This document shows positions 17,275 through 24,788 of a stretch of DNA of 64,000 nucleotides, piece after piece. The stretch is taken from NCBI GenBank assembly GCA_018433885.1, contig JAHDQK010000006.1, positions 31,572 through 95,571 on the forward strand, in the 5' to 3' direction. Source of the DNA: Candidatus Cloacimonadota bacterium. GTDB lineage: Bacteria > Cloacimonadota > Cloacimonadia > Cloacimonadales > Cloacimonadaceae. Under the pieces are notes generated by a model. That model was not told the origin of the DNA. It worked only from the letters and a program-made list of their open reading frames with translations, and did no database searches. Each line of letters starts with the position of its first letter. The stretch's first letter is position 1. The position numbers were made by a program, and so were the translations under genes.

Positions 17275-18836
17275 TGAAATACTATCGCTCTCACGTACTT
17301 GTCGGCATCAACGAAACATCAGTAGCTGCCGGTGTGAACAACTTCATCAAAGCTTTGCGGGCAGAACTCAGCAAAGCCGGATTGAGTGACGAGATCAACA
17401 TCTTGGAAACAGGTCCTTTGGGATTCTTTGGTAAAGGCATATGCATCACTGTGTATCCGGAAAACATCAACTATGAAAACCTGAAAGAAGAGCATATACC
17501 AAACCTGGTTCAGGAACACTTCCTAAAAGGCCGCCCGGTGGTGGAACTGATGCTGGAATCCGCGGGAAGATTCAGCCCCAAACTGAACTACAACCAGCGC
17601 ATAGTTTTGCGCAATTCCGGCATTATCGATCCTGAAAGCATCGACGATTACATCGGTGCCGGTGGTTATGAGGCTTGGGAAAAAGCCCTTACCCAAATGG
17701 AACCCAAAGCTATAGTTGAAGAAGTGAAGAATTCCGGATTACGCGGTCGTGGTGGCGCAGGCTTCCCTGCCGGCGTGAAATGGAGCTTTACAGCCCCTCT
17801 TGATGCCAAACAAAAATATGTGGTGGTAAATGCCGACGAAGGCGAGCCGGGAACCTTCAAAGACCGGTTGATCATGGAAGGCGACCCTCATCAATTGCTA
17901 GAAGGCGTGATGATCTGCGCTCGTGCCATTGGCGCCACCAAAGCATACATCTATATTCGCGGTGAATACAAACTCTGCATTGAACGTCTGCAAAAAGCTA
18001 TCGATGATTGCCGTAACTACGGTATCATCGGTACAAACATCTTCGAAACAGGTTTTGATCTGGATATCGAGATCAAGATCGGTGCCGGAGCTTATGTATG
18101 CGGAGAAGAAACTGCACTTATCGAATCTCTGGAAGGAAACCGTGGTCACCCCCGCTGGAAACCCCCGTTCCCGGGAGTCAAAGGCCTCTGGCAAGCTCCC
18201 ACTGTGGTTAACAACGTGGAGACTCTGGCAAACGTTCCCTTCATCATCGCCAAAGGTGCTGATGAATACAAAAAATACGGCACTCCGGAATGCGCCGGAA
18301 CCAAGGTTTATACCATCCTTGGCGACGTAGCCTACCCCGGCTTGTGCGAAGTAGATATGGGAACCACGCTTAGAACCATCATCAACGATTATGCCGGTGG
18401 CATGAAAAAAGGCTTCAAATTCAAAGCCGCTCTCGTTGGTGGCGCAGCCGGCATGATTCTTTCCGAAAAACTGCTGGATGTGAAGATGGATCTTGCCAGC
18501 CTGAACCAATACTCTGCGGTTCTGGGAAGCGGCGCGATCCTGGTGATGAACGAGCATCAGAGCATCGTGGATATGCTGTGGAGCATCCTACGCTTCTTCC
18601 GCCATGAATCCTGTGGAAAGTGCGCTCCCTGCAAAAACGGAACTCAACAGCTATATCGTTTGATCACCAAGATCAAAAAAGGCGAAGGCAGTATGGACGA
18701 TGTAGAACTTATGCTAACCATCGCTGAGACCATGCAACAGACTTCATTCTGCGCCCTGGGCCAATCCCCAATCATGGCCATTCGCAGCGCAATCGAAAAC
18801 TTCCGTGATGAATTCATCGCGATAACTCAAAAATAA
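17274..18836 (+). CDS. NuoF-like flavin subunit (copy 2), N-terminal ferredoxin domain degenerate
   Basis: 520 residues from the coupled ATG at 17274. The NuoF core is intact: GRGGAGFP, NADEGEPGTFKDR, and the ESCGKCAPC cluster ligands with a later Cys. Compared with copy 1 it lacks the C-terminal two-[4Fe-4S] domain. Its N-terminal thioredoxin-like domain has lost the cluster ligands: positions 48 and 52 are Pro and Phe (ETGPLGFF), where copy 1 has Cys at the same numbers. The subunit can bind NAD(P)H and FMN but passes electrons by fewer centres. Confidence 0.9.
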   Translation: MKYYRSHVLVGINETSVAAGVNNFIKALRAELSKAGLSDEINILETGPLGFFGKGICITVYPENINYENLKEEHIPNLVQEHFLKGRPVVELMLESAGRFSPKLNYNQRIVLRNSGIIDPESIDDYIGAGGYEAWEKALTQMEPKAIVEEVKNSGLRGRGGAGFPAGVKWSFTAPLDAKQKYVVVNADEGEPGTFKDRLIMEGDPHQLLEGVMICARAIGATKAYIYIRGEYKLCIERLQKAIDDCRNYGIIGTNIFETGFDLDIEIKIGAGAYVCGEETALIESLEGNRGHPRWKPPFPGVKGLWQAPTVVNNVETLANVPFIIAKGADEYKKYGTPECAGTKVYTILGDVAYPGLCEVDMGTTLRTIINDYAGGMKKGFKFKAALVGGAAGMILSEKLLDVKMDLASLNQYSAVLGSGAILVMNEHQSIVDMLWSILRFFRHESCGKCAPCKNGTQQLYRLITKIKKGEGSMDDVELMLTIAETMQQTSFCALGQSPIMAIRSAIENFRDEFIAITQK

Positions 18837-18854
18837 GACAAGAGGAATAGAATT

Positions 18855-20639
18855 ATGGCTAAAAACGTCAACGTTTGGATTGATGGTCATCACCTGGAAG
18901 TTCCGGATACCATGACCATCATCGAAGCTGCGGACAAACACGGGATCTATATTCCCAGACTCTGCTACCATCCCGATCTTCCCCCAACCGCAAACTGCGG
19001 CGTATGTGTCGTAGAATTCGAAGGCAATCCCGTGCCCAAACGTGCCTGCTGCACTCCTGTAGCGGAAGGCATGAAGATTCATACAAACAGCAAAAAACTG
19101 CGTTCCTACCGCAAGACCTTGATCGAGATGATCCTTTCCAACCACGAAGTAGTATGCCCCACCTGTACCGCAAACAACAAATGCGAGCTGCAGACCTTGG
19201 CAAACAACCTCGGTGTGGATCCGGATTCACTGCCCAATATCTTGGTAAAGAAAGAAGCGGATTTCAGCAGCCCCTCCATCATTCGCGATCCCAACAAGTG
19301 CATCGCTTGCGGACGCTGCATCACAGTATGTAACGAAGTGCAGACCGTTTACGCACTTACCAATAGCGATCGTGGTATCGGCAGCGAAGTTACCACCGCC
19401 TTTGGTATGGGAATGGCACAAAGCCCCTGTGTAAATTGCGGTCAATGCACAGTATATTGCCCCACTGGTGCGCTTCGTGAAAGAAGCGAGATCGACGAAG
19501 TATGGGAAGCTATACTGGACCCCGATAAACACGTAATCGTCCAGGAAGCTCCCGCTATCCGCGTTTCACTTGGTGAAGAATTTGGCTTGCCCTTGGGCAG
19601 TATCACGGCAAAGAAGATGTATGCCGCTCTGCGTAAGATCGGATTTGATGCCATCATGGATACAAACTTCACCGCCGACCTCACCATTATGGAAGAAGGC
19701 ACAGAATGCGTAGCCAGGCTCAAAGCCGGTGAAAAACGTCCGTTGATCACCTCTTGCTCTCCCGGATGGATCAAGTTCATGGAAACCTACTATCCCGATC
19801 TTGCAGATTGCGTTTCCACCGCAAAATCACCCATGAGCATGTTTGGCGTGCTTTCCAAAACCTACTATGCCCAGGAACACGGCATTGATCCCGCCAAGAT
19901 CGTCTCGGTTGCGGTAATGCCTTGCACAGCCAAGAAGTTCGAAGCCCGCCGTCCGGAACTTCGCGACAGCGGCTATCAGGATACCGACTATGTGCTTACC
20001 ACTCGTGAATTCCTGCGGATGATCAAGGAAGCAGGCATCGACTTCGCCCACATCAAAGAAGAAGATGCAGACGAAGGAATGAGCTTCTACACTGGAGCGG
20101 GAACGATCTTTGGCGCAACTGGTGGTGTGATGGAAGCGGCTATCCGCTCCGCATACACTCTGGTTACCGGTCAGGAACTGGAAGACATTGATATCGTGGG
20201 AGTACGTGGTCTGGAAGGCGTGAAAGAAGCCACCGTAAATGTACCCGGCTTCGGCGACCTCAGAGTAGCGGTAGCCCATGGCTTGGGCAATGCCCGCTAT
20301 GTAATGGATAAAGTTCGTGAAGGCCTCAAAGCTACTGGCGAATCCCCTTGGCATTTTATAGAAATCATGGCTTGCCCCGGCGGTTGCGTAGGTGGTGGTG
20401 GACAGCCTTATGGCAACGACATCGCATCCCGCGCACGGCGCGGTCTTGCCCTCTACGAGGAAGATAAATCCCTACCTGTACGTAAATCTCACCACAATCC
20501 AGAAGTTACGAGAATTTACGAACGCTTCCTTGGTGCCCCGAACTCCCCGCTGGCTCACAAGCTGCTTCATACCAACTACTTCAAACGCTCGATCAGTAAC
20601 GGGCAGGTTGTAGAAGAAGCTACTCACAAACATCACTAA
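18855..20639 (+). CDS. hydA: Catalytic subunit of [FeFe] hydrogenase
   Basis: 594 residues. In order: [2Fe-2S] plant-type ferredoxin domain (Cys37/48/51 and 65 or 66); His-Cys3 [4Fe-4S] site (His97, Cys101, Cys104, Cys110); two [4Fe-4S] motifs (Cys149-159 and Cys192-202); and the H-cluster domain with L1 TSCSPGW (299-305), L2 MPCTAKKFE (355-363) and L3 MACPGGCVGGGGQP. The small-subunit-type tail ends near SPLAHKLLHTNYF. It reduces protons to H2 in the cytosol using electrons from the NuoE/F-like subunits and ferredoxin. L1 has Ser in place of the second Cys, a variant I believe is known in this enzyme group. AGAGGAAT precedes the ATG. Confidence 0.95.
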   Translation: MAKNVNVWIDGHHLEVPDTMTIIEAADKHGIYIPRLCYHPDLPPTANCGVCVVEFEGNPVPKRACCTPVAEGMKIHTNSKKLRSYRKTLIEMILSNHEVVCPTCTANNKCELQTLANNLGVDPDSLPNILVKKEADFSSPSIIRDPNKCIACGRCITVCNEVQTVYALTNSDRGIGSEVTTAFGMGMAQSPCVNCGQCTVYCPTGALRERSEIDEVWEAILDPDKHVIVQEAPAIRVSLGEEFGLPLGSITAKKMYAALRKIGFDAIMDTNFTADLTIMEEGTECVARLKAGEKRPLITSCSPGWIKFMETYYPDLADCVSTAKSPMSMFGVLSKTYYAQEHGIDPAKIVSVAVMPCTAKKFEARRPELRDSGYQDTDYVLTTREFLRMIKEAGIDFAHIKEEDADEGMSFYTGAGTIFGATGGVMEAAIRSAYTLVTGQELEDIDIVGVRGLEGVKEATVNVPGFGDLRVAVAHGLGNARYVMDKVREGLKATGESPWHFIEIMACPGGCVGGGGQPYGNDIASRARRGLALYEEDKSLPVRKSHHNPEVTRIYERFLGAPNSPLAHKLLHTNYFKRSISNGQVVEEATHKHH

Positions 20640-20658
20640 ACAACCCTTGATACATATA

Positions 20659-20691
20659 AACGACCGGTAACTATGCCGGTCGTTTTCTTTT
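20659..20691 (+). terminator. Rho-independent terminator of the hydrogenase operon
   Basis: AACGACCGG pairs with CCGGTCGTT across an 8-base loop and is followed by TTCTTTT. It lies 20 bp after the hydA stop. Confidence 0.9.
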
Positions 20692-20920
20692 CTCCACCAT
20701 TTTGCAACAAACAGCCTTCCAGAAGCTGGTTTGGAACAGGATGGGCATTACATGGATCTTGATAGTAACAAACTGCATCCCGTTATGAAGAAATCACTAA
20801 GATGGTTCTCCCCCATTTACCTAAACTATGGACAAGAAGTATTCAAGCCGTGTCGATGCAGTGCAAGCTGCAACAACACACCTTGGCAACAGCTTTGATC
20901 AATGGGGATGAACTACGGGG
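20692..20920. other. Intergenic stretch between converging operons
   Basis: 229 bp between the hydA terminator and the stop of the anchored ferredoxin gene on the other strand. No feature recognised. Confidence 0.5.
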
Positions 20921-21535
20921 TCAACTACCGGCAGGATGGATGGCATCCACCGGACAACCGCGAAACTTCTCGGGCACCAGACCTCCACAAATTCCGCAGT
21001 TGATGCACTTCTCGGGATCAATCCATGCCTTGCCATCTACATAAGAAATTGCGTTTACCGGACATACCCGCAGGCAAAAGCCACAGGATATGCAATCCTC
21101 CGCATTAACCATAAAAAAGTCTTGGAGAGCAGTTTCTTCGGGTTCTGTAGATTCGATATCTGGGGGATTATCATCGCTGATCGAGGAGACCGGCTTGGCT
21201 GGAATCCGTTCTGGTTCAGGTTTCACTATCGGTTTACTCTGTTCGGTTTGCTCAATTTTTTCCGGTAGTACTTCTTCGACCTCACTTGATCCGGAATCCT
21301 GGTTTGTATCTGGCTCCGTCATTGCTGGGATAGCGATGAAGCCATCCACACAACGGCGGCAACCTATGCACTTCAGACTATCGATCACTGCCTTGCCATT
21401 TTTCATGTAAATGGCATCCACCGGACACACCTGTTGTTTTTCTTTGGGGCTGAACATTCCTCGCGCTGTCAATAGCTGAAAAGTGCCAACCGCCAACAGC
21501 AATATAATGACCAGTATTTGCAAAGTCTTTTTCAT
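20921..21535 (-). CDS. Membrane-anchored polyferredoxin (4Fe-4S)
   Basis: 204 residues. An N-terminal hydrophobic anchor (LQILVIILLLAVGTF) is followed by a first cluster motif (CIGCRRC with a separate CP), a Pro/Glu-rich linker of about 60 residues, and two further motifs (CISCGFCLRVCP and CINCGIC...GCP). It probably carries three [4Fe-4S] clusters. It overlaps the NapH-like gene by 4 bp, so the two likely form a membrane electron-transfer pair. Which side of the membrane the clusters face cannot be fixed from sequence. Confidence 0.8.
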   Translation of the reverse strand: MKKTLQILVIILLLAVGTFQLLTARGMFSPKEKQQVCPVDAIYMKNGKAVIDSLKCIGCRRCVDGFIAIPAMTEPDTNQDSGSSEVEEVLPEKIEQTEQSKPIVKPEPERIPAKPVSSISDDNPPDIESTEPEETALQDFFMVNAEDCISCGFCLRVCPVNAISYVDGKAWIDPEKCINCGICGGLVPEKFRGCPVDAIHPAGS

Positions 21536-22299
21536 TTATCTCTTTCCTGTGATATCGTCCCGGGTTTGGGACACTTCTCGGCACAACGGTGGCAATGGAT
21601 GCAATCGGGAGACTCCACATACTCCTCGCAAAGGATATCCAGATTCATGGGGCAATTTAGGCTACACACACCGCAATCTATGCATCGCTCAAGGTTTCTG
21701 CGAATCTTGGCGCGGGGAAAGGCAAACAGCTTGCCCATAAACTGAGAAATATTCAGTAATGCTGCATAGGGACACAGAAAGCGGCACCACATCCGCTCCA
21801 GAAAGTACCCGCCGATCACGATTATGATAGCCGTGAATAAACCCAACCAAGCTAAGCGTGGTAACATAGATACAGCGTAGATAGGACAAAATGCCATGAA
21901 TATCCATGCCAATCCGCCAATTACCAGTAAAGCAGTGATTCCCAGAATCCAATACTTGATTTTTGCCAGCTTCCGTTCGGCAAAAATGGGGATTTGCCTG
22001 CTGCGTTTCTTGCCCCTTAAACGATTCACATACTCTTGTAAAGTACCCAGAGGACAGATGTAGCCGCAGAAGAATCTTCCCCAGAACATGGATAAGATGA
22101 TGAAGAGGAGCCCCAGGAATATTCCCAGAGCAGCAATCCCCAGACTCAAAACCCAGAGATTTCCTTTCATCAGCCCAAAACAGACAAGCGCGTAAGGGCA
22201 AAAGTTGTGGATAGAGCTCTTCCCCATCACAACAATGGCTGCCAAGATTCCCAGGCTTATTGCCAGGAAAGCAACCTGAATCAGGGCGCGTCTCTTCAT
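21532..22299 (-). CDS. NapH/YccM-type membrane iron-sulfur protein
   Basis: 255 residues with about four to five membrane segments. Paired CxxxCP motifs lie near membrane ends (FFCGYICPLG and WCRFLCPYA), as in NapH/NosR/YccM proteins, and two C-terminal [4Fe-4S] motifs follow (CIDCGVCSLNCP and CIHCHRCAEKCP). Such proteins pass electrons across or along the membrane between quinone, ferredoxin and periplasmic partners. Its ATG overlaps the korB stop by 4 bp. The acceptor is unknown. Confidence 0.88.
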   Translation of the reverse strand: MKRRALIQVAFLAISLGILAAIVVMGKSSIHNFCPYALVCFGLMKGNLWVLSLGIAALGIFLGLLFIILSMFWGRFFCGYICPLGTLQEYVNRLRGKKRSRQIPIFAERKLAKIKYWILGITALLVIGGLAWIFMAFCPIYAVSMLPRLAWLGLFTAIIIVIGGYFLERMWCRFLCPYAALLNISQFMGKLFAFPRAKIRRNLERCIDCGVCSLNCPMNLDILCEEYVESPDCIHCHRCAEKCPKPGTISQERDK

Positions 22300-23117
22300 T
22301 GATACTCGGTTAAATACCGTTTACGGGCGGAGACATCCATCGCCGGAATTGCCGGAGCAATCAGTTCGTGATATACAGCTCTTGTTTCGTTATGGAAGAT
22401 ACCAAGATACTGTTTTTCGTGGTCTTTTGCCAAGGCACGAGCGTGTTCGATATCTGAGGGAAGTGCATCCAGAAAAGCAGTGTGCTCATTGTACAATTGA
22501 TATGTGTTGTTATAACTTACGCAAGGCTGAAGCACTTCCACAAAGGAAAATCCCTTGTGGCGGATTGCTTGATGCAGGATTCCCGCCAGATGATCGATCT
22601 TGGCGCTGTAGCCTCGTGCTACGAAGCTTGCCCCTGCTTCCAACAGCAAACTGATGGCGTTGAAAGGCTTTTCCACATTGCCAAATGGAGTCGAAAGCCC
22701 TTTGTAACCAAAATCTGAAAGTGGAGATGCCTGACCTGTGGTAAGCCCATAATTGCCATTGTTGTGCAAGATCAAAGTGATGTCCATGTTGCGTTTTGCA
22801 GCAAACAGGGTATGCTCCAGACCCTCTCCCAGGCTATCTCCATCTCCGCCAAAGGTGATGACATTAAGCTTGGGATTTGCCAGTTTAACTCCTTGAGCGG
22901 TAGCTAAAGCTCTGCCATGCAAGCCATAGATCCCCGAGATATCCAGATAATCGAATATCTTGCCATGACATCCAATTCCGGAAGTCATCACGATATCAGC
23001 CAGAGGAGTTCCCTCTTCGTGCAAGGTCTTGATACACTTGCGCACCGCGGCGAAGATACCGAAATTGCCACAGCCGATGCACCATGTGTTTTCTTTGGAA
23101 CTGATCAAGTTACGCAT
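22296..23117 (-). CDS. korB: 2-oxoacid:ferredoxin oxidoreductase, beta subunit
   Basis: 273 residues from the ATG at 23117, chosen because GGGAGG lies eight bases upstream; an earlier in-frame start has none. Thiamine-diphosphate subunit. It has an N-terminal TWCIGCG cluster/TPP motif and the TPP-Mg motif GGDGDSLGEG with a following Asn (HNNGNYGLTTGQ). It decarboxylates a 2-oxoacid to acyl-CoA with ferredoxin reduction. It overlaps the fused gamma-alpha gene by 8 bp. The substrate (2-oxoglutarate, branched-chain or other) is not determined. Confidence 0.9.
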   Translation of the reverse strand: MRNLISSKENTWCIGCGNFGIFAAVRKCIKTLHEEGTPLADIVMTSGIGCHGKIFDYLDISGIYGLHGRALATAQGVKLANPKLNVITFGGDGDSLGEGLEHTLFAAKRNMDITLILHNNGNYGLTTGQASPLSDFGYKGLSTPFGNVEKPFNAISLLLEAGASFVARGYSAKIDHLAGILHQAIRHKGFSFVEVLQPCVSYNNTYQLYNEHTAFLDALPSDIEHARALAKDHEKQYLGIFHNETRAVYHELIAPAIPAMDVSARKRYLTEYQ

Positions 23118-24786
23118 CGATTGCCTCCCGGATAGCATTCACCAGTTCACCAGCATCAAAATGCCTGCCATCATAACGCAGGATGTTGGCTTTCACCTTG
23201 ATCTCCAGTTTCTCTTTTAAAAAACGAGCGAAATTTGGGTTCAGCGAGTGTTCTACTACAATCACTTCTTTGCCCCTGTAAGCAGCTAATTCATCGTGAG
23301 GGAAGGGCTCCAGATAGACGGGAACTACCAGTTCAAAATCGATATACTTCTGAGCCTCACGTAACTCCAGTGCTGTTGATCCATAGGCAAAAACCTTGGT
23401 ACTACCCTTGCCATATACTTCTACCCGCCGGTATTTTCGACTGAGGGAATCTATTGCAGCGCTTTTGCGTTGACGTTTTTCTTTCATGAGTTTGATATTT
23501 GTAGCTTTATCTGTGCGAAATCCGCTCTCCAGGTGCTCGTTTGTATTCCATTTGATTACATCATCATCCGTAGCGCTATCCGAACCGGGAAACTTGAGCG
23601 GAGAAATCCCGGATTGGGTGAACTGATAACGTTGGTAGTTTACCGAATCCGGCTGTGCCAATTGGTATTCATCGACCTTACTGATATCGAGTCTCAGGTT
23701 TGTAGCGCTTTCACTTAGGTGTTTTTCTGTGAGCAATATCGCCGGAGACTGGCTTTCCCATGCTAAATTCATCAACTCAATCGCCAAAGTAAAAGCCCGT
23801 TCAAAACTATCAGGGCTCGCCACAATGCGGGGAAACTCGCCATGACCTTGATTGAGTGCGAAGAAAAGATCTTCCTGCGCTGTGTAGGTGGATACACCCG
23901 TAGCAGGACCAGGCCGGGAAGACAGAAAACATAAAAGAGGAGCTTCCACCATACCAGCCATGCTAAAAGCTTCCTGCATCAGCGCGAAACCTCCACCGCT
24001 ACTGCCTACCGCCGCCCGTTTACCAGCAAAACATGCTCCAAGTGCCATATTCGCCGCCGCGAGTTCGCTTTCTGCATGCACGGTTTTGATGCCAAGCTGA
24101 TCACGTTTCAAAGCCAGATAATGCAAAATCGAAGACGCCGGAGTCATGGGGTAGCTGAAGTAACAATCCAAGCCAGCAGCCCATGCACCTAAAGCGAGCA
24201 GCTGATTTCCAGTATAGAACTTTGAGGCTACGCTCTGCTCTTGCTTCAGTTCATATACTTTTTGCAGATCAAGCTGATTCACCAGTTGATACACCGCCAA
24301 GGCAAATGAAGTATTCTCCGCTTGATTACGCTTGAATTCCCGGGCAATGGTATCTTTGAGGAATTCCTCGCTGATACCCATGACGGCGCAAAATATCGCG
24401 ATGGATGCCAGCGACATATTCCCAGCTTCAGGATAGTGTGTTTTCACTAATTTTGCCAGGGGGAGCGGAATCATGGTGTCATCCCGGACATCGGCTTCAT
24501 CACAGAAATGCAAGCCGCCTTCAAGTAAATCCCCCTTGTGTTCATCTACACTGCGGGAATCGAAACTGATCACAAGATTAGCTTGTTTGTATGTATTGTA
24601 CATTCGAGAGGGGGACATGCTTACTACGCTGAAGTTGTGTCCGCCTTTGATCAGCGACTGATAATCGTCGGTTTGAAACACGTGATTATTGTGGATGATT
24701 GCCAGGTGGGCTATCACCTGGGCTGCCTTTTTGATCCCCTCGCCGGCTTTTCCGCCTACGAGCACGGTAAAGATTTTCTGAGCCAA
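23110..24786 (-). CDS. korA: 2-oxoacid:ferredoxin oxidoreductase, fused gamma-alpha subunit
   Basis: 558 residues. The N-terminal third is the gamma domain (VLVGGKAGEGIKKAAQVI). From about residue 200 the alpha (pyrimidine-binding) domain follows, with YFSYPMTPASS, a Glu (HAESELAAANMALGA) and GVSTYTAQEDL. Gamma-alpha fusions are common in this family. The start is TTG at 24786, with GGAGAG nine bases upstream inside the end of the preceding gene. Partner of the beta subunit downstream. Confidence 0.9.
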   Translation of the reverse strand: MAQKIFTVLVGGKAGEGIKKAAQVIAHLAIIHNNHVFQTDDYQSLIKGGHNFSVVSMSPSRMYNTYKQANLVISFDSRSVDEHKGDLLEGGLHFCDEADVRDDTMIPLPLAKLVKTHYPEAGNMSLASIAIFCAVMGISEEFLKDTIAREFKRNQAENTSFALAVYQLVNQLDLQKVYELKQEQSVASKFYTGNQLLALGAWAAGLDCYFSYPMTPASSILHYLALKRDQLGIKTVHAESELAAANMALGACFAGKRAAVGSSGGGFALMQEAFSMAGMVEAPLLCFLSSRPGPATGVSTYTAQEDLFFALNQGHGEFPRIVASPDSFERAFTLAIELMNLAWESQSPAILLTEKHLSESATNLRLDISKVDEYQLAQPDSVNYQRYQFTQSGISPLKFPGSDSATDDDVIKWNTNEHLESGFRTDKATNIKLMKEKRQRKSAAIDSLSRKYRRVEVYGKGSTKVFAYGSTALELREAQKYIDFELVVPVYLEPFPHDELAAYRGKEVIVVEHSLNPNFARFLKEKLEIKVKANILRYDGRHFDAGELVNAIREAIDA

Positions 24787-24788
24787 GA

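Noticed and set aside
22296..23138. Longer korB start at 23138
   Set aside because: The internal ATG at 23117 has GGGAGG at proper distance and begins the conserved N-terminus; the extension overlaps korA coding further with no signal.
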